From an uncultured Clostridium sp. (GTDB lineage Bacteria > Bacillota > Clostridia > Lachnospirales > Lachnospiraceae): a DNA stretch of 13,480 bases. The stretch lies in contig CAMEWU010000042.1 of assembly GCA_945946715.1 (NCBI GenBank), positions 1-13,480 on the forward strand. The letters are read 5' to 3'. This document shows, in pieces, positions 1 through 6,226 of the stretch. The position numbers and the translations under genes are program-made. How positions within the stretch are numbered: position 1 is the first letter of the stretch; every line of letters begins with the position of its first letter. The notes under the pieces are model-generated. The model was not told the DNA's origin and made no database searches. It was given only the letters and a program-made list of their open reading frames with translations.

Positions 1-190
1 CACAGGCACTTATCAGCCTGCCAACTGAACCAACTTCCAGAGTCGCTGAAGCAGTTGTTGAAGCAATCCCTGCAAATCCAATAAACATACCGGCAAAAAC
101 ACCTAAAACCAGCATCTTAAAAATAGACATATTTGCCTTATGAATTCCAATTTCCACAAAATTTCTGGCAATTTCTAATGGTGAATGCAT
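1..190 (-). CDS. Formate/nitrite transporter (FNT) family channel, N-terminal part
   Basis: The first 63 codons of a minus-strand gene that leaves the window at its left edge. The start ATG (complement of 188-190) follows a strong GAGGAGG ribosome site at 198-204. The peptide begins MHSPLEIARNFVEIG and continues into a first membrane helix, about residues 25-45, containing LVLGVFAGMFIGFAGI and then a Thr/Ala/Ser-rich stretch (STTASAT). This opening resembles the FocA/NirC family of pentameric channels for small monovalent anions (formate, nitrite, hydrosulfide). The helix with a GxFAGxFIGFAG pattern is typical of its first transmembrane segment. The transported anion cannot be told from this fragment, because the residues lining the pore lie mostly beyond the window. 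It follows the S8 peptidase gene by 115 bp on the same strand and may be cotranscribed or have its own promoter. I see no clear promoter in the gap. Confidence 0.8.
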   Translation of the reverse strand, partial: MHSPLEIARNFVEIGIHKANMSIFKMLVLGVFAGMFIGFAGIASTTASATLEVGSVGRLISAC

Positions 191-304
191 GTACGTACCT
201 CCTCTTATTTTCTGCATACTTCATCGTTAGATATTCTTATGATACCATCCATTCCATAGATTTTAAAGACTCTTCTTTTAATACCTACACGATTCATCAT
301 AGCA

Positions 305-2065
305 TTAACCCGGAATACTATCTTTCACACACAAGGCCCCCCACCCCACCTGAGGATTAGGAAAATGAAGAAAACCCGGAAGTTCTCTCGCTCCTTTCAT
401 TAAATACGCTTTCATTTTTTCTCCATACAAAAAGGGATCATTTCCTTGAAGAATTCCCCATTCCATTAGTAATGCAGCTCCCCCCGATACAAAAGGAGCC
501 GCCATAGAAGTTCCACTTCTGGTAGCATATCCTCCTCCCGGTGCAGCACTGGTTATATCTACCCCTGGTGCCACTAAATCTGGTTTTTGATACCCCATAT
601 TCATTCCTCCCCGACCAGAAAATACAGCATAACTGTCTGTCCTTGAATCATATGCTCCAACTGTAACCACTCGATTTCCTGTAGATGGGATTGTCAGTGT
701 CAGTTCCACATTCGGACGTAGAAATTCTGTATTTTCGTTTGTGGCACCCGCAACCGGCAGCCAAATATCATATCTGCCGGACCGAATATTTTGAGGATAC
801 AGAAAAATCGTCCAAATCCCTTCTTCAATAAAACTTTGTACAGGAATCAATGCTATATAAATTTCCTGTCTCACATTGTAGGGTGTTGGTTCACCATAAT
901 ACAGAGAAACATTTGTATCGCCTGCAATCACCGTCTGCTTTCCCTGCATTTGAGAAAAGGGACCTATCATTGTACCGGAGGGTGTCCGTATCCCTATTTC
1001 AAAATCATCCCCGTATTCTTTCCATATCTGGAGATTCACACCTGCTTCATAGGGAGAAACGGCAAACTCGATTTCCTGATTCCCGGACTGACGATTTCCC
1101 TGATTCCAGATTCCTATTCCAAGATTCCCACTTGCATGTCTTCCGGTATTCCCCTCATTGCCTGCTCCGGCAACAATCACACTCTTTCCTAAATTCGCTA
1201 CATCCTGCATGTACTGTTCCAACAGACTATTTCCTACATGATCACCATAATTATTACCGAAACTGATATTCACAGCTACCGGCAGTTTTTGTGCCAGGCA
1301 ATACCGCATTACCCAGTCCATTCCTTGTATCAGTTCTGTGGTTCGAGGAAATCCCTGACTTGTTCCTGATGCCAGCTTTACAATCAATAAATCTGCCTCA
1401 GGAGCAGCTCCGGTATACCGCCCGTTGGATGCTCTCCCATTTCCTGCTGCAATTCCGGTAACATGTGTTCCATGTCCCGATAAATCCACCTCCGGTACCA
1501 GTTCCAACCTCCGGCTAAGACTATCTGCGTTCAATGCCCGATTAATATCCTCTCTATCATATAACGTTCCTATCTGATATCCATTTGGAGGATTTCCGGG
1601 TACTGACTGATCCCACATCTGTAAAATCCGGGTACTCCCATCTGGGTTCCGAAAATCCGGATGTGCATAATCAATTCCGGAATCAATCACTGCAACAACC
1701 ACTCCTGCTCCGGTTAATGATAACGGTGGCAATTTCACCGGATTTATACAGGAAGCCTGAATTCCTTCTATCTCTTCAAATATTAATGATTTGGGTTTTT
1801 CAATTAATTCAATCTCCGGATATTCTGCCAATCGTTCAATCATATTCTCTTGAATTCGTATAATTGCATACTCATTTAGCAGCCTTGTAACCGTTACAGA
1901 TAAGTCTGTTTCTATAGCAGTCAAGTCTCCAGAGTATTTTATTATTAACTCCCATTCCTGAAATACTTCACTATAGCCCACATCCAAATCCAGACTTTTT
2001 TTCCGTTCTTCTTCTGTTAGTTCAAGAGATAACTGAAGCTCAGTGTCGATTTTAGGATTCTCCAT
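305..2065 (-). CDS. S8 family (subtilisin-like) peptidase, Csp-like
   Basis: A 586-residue serine protease. Asp128 lies in VAVIDSGIDYAHPDF, His198 in SGHGTHVTGIAAGNG, the oxyanion Asn303 in AGAGNEGN and the nucleophile Ser520 in SGTSMAAPFVSGG, so the catalytic set is complete. Residues 1-105 look like an acidic prodomain. Between Asn303 and Ser520 there is an insertion of about 135 residues (roughly 325-460), matching the jelly-roll domain of clostridial CspB-type proteases. There is no signal peptide or membrane segment, so the protein is probably cytosolic or exported by an unusual route. CspB in clostridia activates the spore cortex hydrolase SleC. Close relatives are multicopy in Lachnospiraceae and their substrates are mostly unknown, so a germination role here is only a possibility. 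The start is supported by an AGGAGAGG site at 2071-2079. The gene lies 108 bp downstream of htrA, beyond its terminator. Confidence 0.9.
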   Translation of the reverse strand: MENPKIDTELQLSLELTEEERKKSLDLDVGYSEVFQEWELIIKYSGDLTAIETDLSVTVTRLLNEYAIIRIQENMIERLAEYPEIELIEKPKSLIFEEIEGIQASCINPVKLPPLSLTGAGVVVAVIDSGIDYAHPDFRNPDGSTRILQMWDQSVPGNPPNGYQIGTLYDREDINRALNADSLSRRLELVPEVDLSGHGTHVTGIAAGNGRASNGRYTGAAPEADLLIVKLASGTSQGFPRTTELIQGMDWVMRYCLAQKLPVAVNISFGNNYGDHVGNSLLEQYMQDVANLGKSVIVAGAGNEGNTGRHASGNLGIGIWNQGNRQSGNQEIEFAVSPYEAGVNLQIWKEYGDDFEIGIRTPSGTMIGPFSQMQGKQTVIAGDTNVSLYYGEPTPYNVRQEIYIALIPVQSFIEEGIWTIFLYPQNIRSGRYDIWLPVAGATNENTEFLRPNVELTLTIPSTGNRVVTVGAYDSRTDSYAVFSGRGGMNMGYQKPDLVAPGVDITSAAPGGGYATRSGTSMAAPFVSGGAALLMEWGILQGNDPFLYGEKMKAYLMKGARELPGFLHFPNPQVGWGALCVKDSIPG

Positions 2066-2109
2066 TCTATTCCTCTCCTGCTTTACTATTACTATAGTAT
2101 GCAGGAATC

Positions 2110-2156
2110 AAAAAATGGAAGCGAATATTCTAAATAATCATTAAACATCCGCTTCC
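2110..2156 (-). terminator. Rho-independent terminator of htrA
   Basis: Read on the minus strand, GGAAGCG (complement of 2150-2156) pairs with CGCTTCC (complement of 2117-2123). The stem continues for about seven more pairs with some G-U wobbles, around a loop of about 12 nt. It is followed at once by six T residues (complement of 2110-2115). It starts 17 bp after the htrA stop codon and lies before the ribosome site of the S8 peptidase gene, so htrA and the peptidase gene are likely separate transcripts. Confidence 0.8.
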
Positions 2157-2173
2157 GTTTCTTTCTTAGATTT

Positions 2174-3418
2174 CTATTCTACATATTTCCCTAAAATCAC
2201 CTCAATATCCTGCTGACTATAAGTACCTCTTTCATCCGAACGGTATATGGTAACTGTAATCGTATCTCCAGGATTTCTCTGTGCCAAAATTGCTTTGATT
2301 TCCGTCATGGAAGAGATTTTATTTCCCTCTACAGCCGTTATAACATCGCCTGACTGGAGCCCTGCATCATCTGCCGGTCCTCCCGCCACAACTGCCAATA
2401 AATATACACCTTTCGGCATATTAAAAGAAACTGCATCACTGGTACTTAAATCTTTTCCTTGAATACCCATATAGGCATTTCCTGTTTCTACATTGGCATA
2501 GGTACCGTCAATAATACTTTGCACAATTGGCATTGCATCTGAAATCGGTATTGCATATCCCATACCCTCTACATTATTATTCATATTTGTTGCCTTTGCT
2601 GAATTGATACCAATTAATTGTCCCTGCAAATTGAATAAGGCTCCTCCACTATTTCCTTCATTAATTGCTGCATCCGTCTGTATCATTTCAATAGCAGAAT
2701 TATTAATCGTGACAGTCTTATTTAATGCACTAATATAACCAACTGTAACTGATTGACCATATCCAAGTGCATTTCCAATTGCAATCGCCGGTTCGCCTAC
2801 CCGAGTAGTATCTGAATCACCAAGCTCCGCTAACGCAATACTCTTCAAAGTATCTTCCGATAAATCTGCCTTCTTAACTTCTACAACAGCCAAATCATTT
2901 CCCGGATTGGTTCCCACTATAGAAGCTTCCACACTTGTTTCATCAAAAAAACCAACTGTTAAGGATTCCGTTCCTTCTACCACATGATTATTTGTAACAA
3001 TTAAAAACCGATTATCATCTTCTCCGATAATCACACCAGAACCGCAACCGGTAACCGTTTTCTCAGTAGAACCTCCATAAAAGTACGCATATGGATTCTG
3101 GTAAATAGTAGTGCTTGTAATAGATACAATCGATGGCATGACGTGTTCAGCCAAATCAGCAATATCATACACCTGACTATCTTCATTTAGCGATACATGA
3201 ATTGTCTGAGTTCCACCTAATTCCACCTCTGTTTCTTCACTTTTTGTTTCGGATTCTTCTTGCACTCCTACTGTTTTTTCTTCTTCTGAATGTCCAGATA
3301 TGGTTTCCGCTACATATTCAATACCTGATTTAACACCTGTAAAAGATACTCCGGCCAGAATGCCAAATACCAATCCGCTGGCTGCGATGATTCCTAATTT
3401 CTGTACAAATTTTTTCAT
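2174..3418 (-). CDS. htrA: HtrA/DegP-like trypsin-type serine protease with PDZ domain
   Basis: A 414-residue membrane-anchored quality-control protease. Residues 8-28 form an uncleaved-looking signal anchor after a short basic N-terminus. Residues 40-68 are an acidic Glu/Ser-rich linker. The trypsin-like domain spans about 85-305, with His145 in VTNNHVVEG, Asp175 in GNDLAVVEV and Ser257 in NEGNSGGALF. A single PDZ domain (about 315-405) contains GPADDAGLQSGDVI. This order (anchor, protease, one PDZ) and the length are normal for Gram-positive HtrA, which degrades misfolded proteins on the outer face of the membrane. Nothing key is missing. The start is supported by AAGGAAAGGA upstream (about 3426-3435). 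The gene is monocistronic by the look of its terminator, and diverges from the 89-residue protein gene across a control region with a perfect inverted repeat at 3480-3510. Confidence 0.95.
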   Translation of the reverse strand: MKKFVQKLGIIAASGLVFGILAGVSFTGVKSGIEYVAETISGHSEEEKTVGVQEESETKSEETEVELGGTQTIHVSLNEDSQVYDIADLAEHVMPSIVSITSTTIYQNPYAYFYGGSTEKTVTGCGSGVIIGEDDNRFLIVTNNHVVEGTESLTVGFFDETSVEASIVGTNPGNDLAVVEVKKADLSEDTLKSIALAELGDSDTTRVGEPAIAIGNALGYGQSVTVGYISALNKTVTINNSAIEMIQTDAAINEGNSGGALFNLQGQLIGINSAKATNMNNNVEGMGYAIPISDAMPIVQSIIDGTYANVETGNAYMGIQGKDLSTSDAVSFNMPKGVYLLAVVAGGPADDAGLQSGDVITAVEGNKISSMTEIKAILAQRNPGDTITVTIYRSDERGTYSQQDIEVILGKYVE

Positions 3419-3479
3419 ATCAACATTCCTTTCCTTCTATTGTTATGTTTGTTACTTCATTCATACTATTTCTGAATTG

Positions 3480-3510
3480 CATTTATCATAGGTAGAAATT
3501 GTGATAAATG
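3480..3510. promoter_or_regulatory. Operator-like perfect inverted repeat between htrA and the transporter block
   Basis: CATTTATCA (3480-3488) and TGATAAATG (3502-3510) are exact inverted copies of 9 bp with a 13 bp spacer; the arm centres are 22 bp apart, about two helical turns. The right arm overlaps the -35 element of a plus-strand promoter (TTGTGA 3499-3504). The whole repeat also lies where an htrA promoter would be expected. On the minus strand there is a perfect TTGACA (complement of 3513-3518), but the best -10 (TATGAT, complement of 3485-3490) is 22 nt away, too far for a standard promoter. The repeat does not match the CIRCE or CtsR heat-shock operators. An unidentified dimeric regulator is an inference. 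Confidence 0.5.
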
Positions 3511-3527
3511 TGTGTCAAATGTATTAT
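3499..3527 (+). promoter_or_regulatory. Putative sigma-A promoter for the 89-residue protein/ABC block
   Basis: TTGTGA (3499-3504), a 17 bp spacer, then TATTAT (3522-3527): four and five matches to the sigma-A consensus at ideal spacing. Transcription would start near 3534 and leave an untranslated leader of about 87 nt. A second candidate lies downstream: TTGCTT (3554-3559), 17 bp, TATGCT (3577-3582) with an extended TG at 3574-3575. Either or both could be used. Confidence 0.5.
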
Positions 3528-3620
3528 GCTTTTGTGATTTTAGAATCCGGCAATTGCTTTTCCTTTCATCCTTTGATATGCTATTATTCAAACAAAAAAA
3601 CTGTGAAAGAGGTGTCTGAC

Positions 3621-3890
3621 ATGTTTCGCATTTGGGGACGTATAATTAAAGATAATCATTTAATACGGGATTACGTTGCCTGTATTGATAATCCGGACCT
3701 TCGCCGCACCCAAAAAGTATATGCAGCTCTGGATGAAATCTGCTATGCTTTTGATTTATCAAAGCCTGTCTGGCTAAAATCCAATCAGGAAGACTTTATT
3801 TGTCATGCCCGAACACGTTTTACGAAAGACAATTTTATTGATGCGATTGATTTTGATTATTTAGACTTTTATGTAATAGAAGAAGAGTAG
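3621..3890 (+). CDS. Conserved-looking hypothetical protein, 89 residues
   Basis: I assign no function. The start is the ATG at 3621, preceded by AAGAGGTG at 3607-3614. The frame is open further upstream to 3501, but that stretch has no ribosome site and reads as non-protein-like sequence across the promoter region, so the longer form is rejected. The protein starts MFRIWGRIIKDNHLIRDY, is mixed in charge, has no membrane segment or signal peptide, and ends in an acidic tail (FDYLDFYVIEEE). It resembles short uncharacterised cytosolic proteins I associate with Lachnospiraceae genomes, recognisable by a central LDEICYAFDLSKPVW segment and a TRFTKDNFIDAIDFDYL segment. It lies 56 bp before the ABC ATPase gene on the same strand and could be cotranscribed with it, though the palindromes in that gap leave room for separate control. 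Confidence 0.75.
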   Translation: MFRIWGRIIKDNHLIRDYVACIDNPDLRRTQKVYAALDEICYAFDLSKPVWLKSNQEDFICHARTRFTKDNFIDAIDFDYLDFYVIEEE

Positions 3891-3899
3891 CCGAAGCTC

Positions 3900-3951
3900 A
3901 TTCTTATGCATAAGATATCTTATCACTAAGTTGCGGAGGTATTCTTATGCA
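3900..3951. promoter_or_regulatory. Overlapping palindromes and an 11 bp direct repeat ahead of the ABC ATPase
   Basis: CTTATGCATAAG (3903-3914) is a perfect 12 bp palindrome. It shares its right half with a perfect 14 bp palindrome, ATAAGATATCTTAT (3910-3923). The effect is three alternating CTTAT/ATAAG half-sites in 21 bp. The 11-mer ATTCTTATGCA occurs at 3900-3910 and again at 3941-3951, where it spans the ATPase start codon. The gap is only 56 bp, so this is most of the non-coding sequence. It could be an operator or an RNA element that affects translation. No known riboswitch signature was recognised. Confidence 0.35.
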
Positions 3952-4711
3952 GCCAATATTGGAACTTGACAATGTCGGTTACACATATCACACCACCGCT
4001 GGAGAAACCCATGCCTTGAAAGACATTTCTTTTACTGTCAATCCGGGAGAATTCATATCCATTGTTGGTCCTAGCGGTTGTGGAAAATCCACACTTTTAA
4101 ATATCATTGCAGGACTGCTCCCTCTGTCACGGGGAGAGCTTCTGATAAACGGTCTGCCAAGAGAAACCTATGAAGAACCTATTGGCTATATGTTACAAAA
4201 AGACCATCTATTAGAATGGCGAACTATCTATCGCAATATCACCTTAGGTCTGGAAATTCAAAAGAAATTAACAGATGATGCCAAAGAAAAAATTGATTCT
4301 ATGCTTAAAACTTATGGACTGTATGAGTTTCGAAATGCATATCCGAGACATTTGTCCGGTGGTATGCGCCAACGTGCTGCATTAATCCGAACTCTGGCAT
4401 TATCCCCTTCTCTCCTTTTATTAGACGAACCATTTAGTGCCTTAGATTACCAAACACGTTTACACGTAGCAGATGATATTGGCAGCATTTTAAAGCAACA
4501 GGGAATTACAACCATACTGGTTACTCATGATTTATCAGAAGCCATCAGTATGGGCGATCGCGTTCTGGTACTATCATCCCGTCCAGGCACCTTAAAAGCG
4601 GAATACTCAATTGAATTAAGTGTAGAAAACCGAACGCCTCGTACATCTCGTAATGCACCGGAATTTCGTAACTACTTTAATGCAATTTGGAAGGAGGTAG
4701 ACAATGCGTGA
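3947..4711 (+). CDS. ABC transporter ATP-binding protein, nitrate/sulfonate/taurine (SsuB/TauB) type
   Basis: A 254-residue cytosolic ATPase that powers import through the adjoining permease. Walker A is GPSGCGKST (41-49), the Q-loop is Gln84 in YMLQKDHLLEW, the signature is LSGGM (136-140), and Walker B is LLLLDEP (156-162). The D-loop is SALD (164-167) and the switch His194 lies in VTHDLSEA. The LLEWRT segment after the Q-loop and the FSALDYQTR segment are typical of the SsuB/TauB/ThiZ branch, which imports sulfonates, taurine, nitrate or pyrimidine-type thiamine precursors. The sequence does not tell which. The length is normal. The start is supported by GCGGAGG at 3934-3940. Its last 8 nt overlap the permease gene, which indicates translational coupling. 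Confidence 0.92.
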   Translation: MQPILELDNVGYTYHTTAGETHALKDISFTVNPGEFISIVGPSGCGKSTLLNIIAGLLPLSRGELLINGLPRETYEEPIGYMLQKDHLLEWRTIYRNITLGLEIQKKLTDDAKEKIDSMLKTYGLYEFRNAYPRHLSGGMRQRAALIRTLALSPSLLLLDEPFSALDYQTRLHVADDIGSILKQQGITTILVTHDLSEAISMGDRVLVLSSRPGTLKAEYSIELSVENRTPRTSRNAPEFRNYFNAIWKEVDNA

Positions 4712-5543
4712 AATAAAATATCCTCCTAAAAAAACAAAGTCTGCAAACACAATTCTGTCTGTTTCGCCGGAACAGGCTGCATTTCTTCGCAAGCAAAAGC
4801 AAACAAGGCTGCAAATTCGTGGAATTCAATGGTTGATTTTTATCTGCTTTCTAATTAGTTGGGAAATATCAGCACATTTTGAATGGATAAATTCTTTTAT
4901 CTTCTGCAGTCCATCCATCATCGCCCGTTGCTTCTTGGAAATGCTACAGAATGGGGAACTATTGAAACATGTTGGAATTACACTGTTGGAAACTATTATT
5001 AGTTTCGCAATTGTTATTCTGGGAAGCATTCTGATTGCGATTCTGCTTTGGTGGAATCAAAAGCTTTCCCAAATTATAGAACCCTACATGGTCATCCTAA
5101 ACAGTCTGCCCAAATCTGCTCTGGCTCCTATTTTGATTGTCTGGCTGGGTGCAAACTATAAAACCATTATTGTATGTGCTATTTCTGTTGCAATTTTCGG
5201 AAGTATTTTGAATATTTATACGGGATTTGTTACTGTAGAATCAGATAAATTGAAACTCATAAAAACCTTAGGCGGAAACCGTTTGGATTGTCTTCGCCTA
5301 GTAGTGATTCCAGCCAGCTTAGAAAATATATTAAGTGTCATGAAGGTCAATATCGGTCTCTGTCTGGTTGGGGTTATTATTGGAGAATTTCTGGCTGCCA
5401 GAGCCGGACTGGGCTATCTGATTATATACGGAAGTCAGGTGTTCAAAATGGACTGGGTTTTGCTGGGCATTATTCTCCTATGTATCATTGCTATACTGTT
5501 ATATACTATTTTGCAACAGTTGGAAAAACGAAGAAAGTTTTAA
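4704..5543 (+). CDS. ABC transporter permease, SsuC/TauC type
   Basis: A 279-residue inner-membrane permease. After a basic cytosolic N-terminus of about 40 residues there are roughly six hydrophobic segments (about 41-57, 96-117, 124-147, 153-172, 213-230, 250-272). The cytoplasmic coupling loop is at about 187-210 (KTLGGNRLDCLRLVVIPASL), the EAA-type motif that docks on the ATPase. NSLPKSALAPILIVWLGA (133-150) is characteristic of the nitrate/sulfonate/taurine permeases. The start ATG overlaps the end of the ATPase gene and is preceded by a near-perfect AAGGAGG (4691-4697). The expected third partner, an extracytoplasmic substrate-binding lipoprotein, is not encoded in this block, which ends here with a hairpin. 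The substrate cannot be assigned. Confidence 0.92.
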   Translation: MREIKYPPKKTKSANTILSVSPEQAAFLRKQKQTRLQIRGIQWLIFICFLISWEISAHFEWINSFIFCSPSIIARCFLEMLQNGELLKHVGITLLETIISFAIVILGSILIAILLWWNQKLSQIIEPYMVILNSLPKSALAPILIVWLGANYKTIIVCAISVAIFGSILNIYTGFVTVESDKLKLIKTLGGNRLDCLRLVVIPASLENILSVMKVNIGLCLVGVIIGEFLAARAGLGYLIIYGSQVFKMDWVLLGIILLCIIAILLYTILQQLEKRRKF

Positions 5544-5548
5544 AATCA

Positions 5549-5587
5549 ATATGGGTGCCGCTAATTCAAAGAATCAGGCACCCATAT
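5549..5587. terminator. Bidirectional hairpin terminator between convergent operons
   Basis: A perfect 11 bp stem, ATATGGGTGCC (5549-5559) and GGCACCCATAT (5577-5587), with a 17 nt loop that holds a smaller ATTC/GAAT stem. It is followed on plus by a moderately T-rich run (GTCTTTCTATTTAC) and on minus by TGATTTT. It lies exactly between the permease stop (5543) and the SNase-protein stop (5594), so it can serve both strands. Confidence 0.75.
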
Positions 5588-5593
5588 GTCTTT

Positions 5594-6226
5594 CTATTTA
5601 CTTTCTTCATTCGCTTCCTCTCTGATTTCATAAAACCACTCTGCATATCGATGATTCGGTTCATATACAACAACCTCTGCCTGCCCTTCCTCTAACAAGA
5701 TGGCATTGAACATATACTGTTCCACATCTTTTCTGGAATCAACATCTACATCATCTGTCAGCCAGACATAAGCAAGCAATCGGTCATATCGATCATATAA
5801 TTCCTCATCATACTGCAAATATAACGTATGATAATCTTCCAGATGTTCTTTTGTAAACTCACTGGCTTCTTTTCCTCTTTCTGTGTTTTGTTCTTCATCC
5901 CAGTGTACAGATTCTTCACAATTGACACAAAGTAAACGTACTCGCACCTCTTCCCCGGCTCTTTTTACAATAATGGTATCCCCATCTACTACACGTACCA
6001 GCGTTACTGCTTCTAATTCTTCATTCTCGTTAACAGCTTTCCATCCAATACGACCTGCAATGCATAGAATTATGACTGCCAATACCAATAAAAGAAAATA
6101 CCACGGCTTGTGTCTTCCGATATTCCTCTTTTTCCTTTTATAAGTTTTTTTCTGCCTAATGGCACGATTGATTGTCTTTTGTGTCTCTGTCAATTCTTGT
6201 AATTCTGATTTCATATTATTTCTCAC
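5594..6226 (-). CDS. Membrane-anchored staphylococcal-nuclease-fold (SNase) protein with altered calcium site
   Basis: A 210-residue protein (206 if it starts at the ATG at 6214). A very basic N-terminal segment (KKTYKRKKRNIGRHK) precedes one membrane helix (about 42-62), which by the positive-inside rule puts the C-terminal domain outside. The domain carries the SNase signature VRVVDGDTIIV (77-87) and DRYDRLLAYVW (145-155). Aligned by eye with staphylococcal nuclease, Asp83, Arg97, Glu105 and Arg149 match its Asp21, Arg35, Glu43 and Arg87. However, the usual V-D-T-P-E segment reads V-N-C-E-E, so Asp40 and Thr41 are Asn102 and Cys103. Catalysis may be weakened or metal use changed. It is last in the moxR operon; GTG at 6226 overlaps the M18 stop by 4 nt, and neither candidate start has a strong ribosome site, which suggests coupling. 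Confidence 0.85.
   Translation of the reverse strand: MRNNMKSELQELTETQKTINRAIRQKKTYKRKKRNIGRHKPWYFLLLVLAVIILCIAGRIGWKAVNENEELEAVTLVRVVDGDTIIVKRAGEEVRVRLLCVNCEESVHWDEEQNTERGKEASEFTKEHLEDYHTLYLQYDEELYDRYDRLLAYVWLTDDVDVDSRKDVEQYMFNAILLEEGQAEVVVYEPNHRYAEWFYEIREEANEESK

Noticed and set aside
133..360. Plus-strand 75-codon ORF at the left edge
   Set aside because: It lies over the FNT gene and the end of the S8 gene on the other strand, and has no ribosome site.
791..1266. Overlapping plus-strand ORFs of 133 and 138 codons inside the S8 gene
   Set aside because: They are antisense shadows of a gene with a full catalytic set, with Cys/His/Ser-rich low-quality composition.
2070..2115. Promoter for the S8 peptidase gene using TATAGT (complement of about 2095-2100)
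   Set aside because: No acceptable -35 at 16-18 bp; the nearby TTGATT is only 9 bp away.
3485..3518. TTGACA with TATGAT as the htrA promoter
   Set aside because: The spacer is 22 nt, too long for a standard sigma-A promoter. Both boxes are noted in the operator entry but not called as a promoter.
3501..3620. 40-codon upstream extension of the 89-residue protein
   Set aside because: The stretch overlaps the promoter and the inverted repeat, lacks a ribosome site, and reads as Cys/Tyr/Phe-rich sequence unlike a protein N-terminus. ATG at 3621 has AAGAGGTG upstream.
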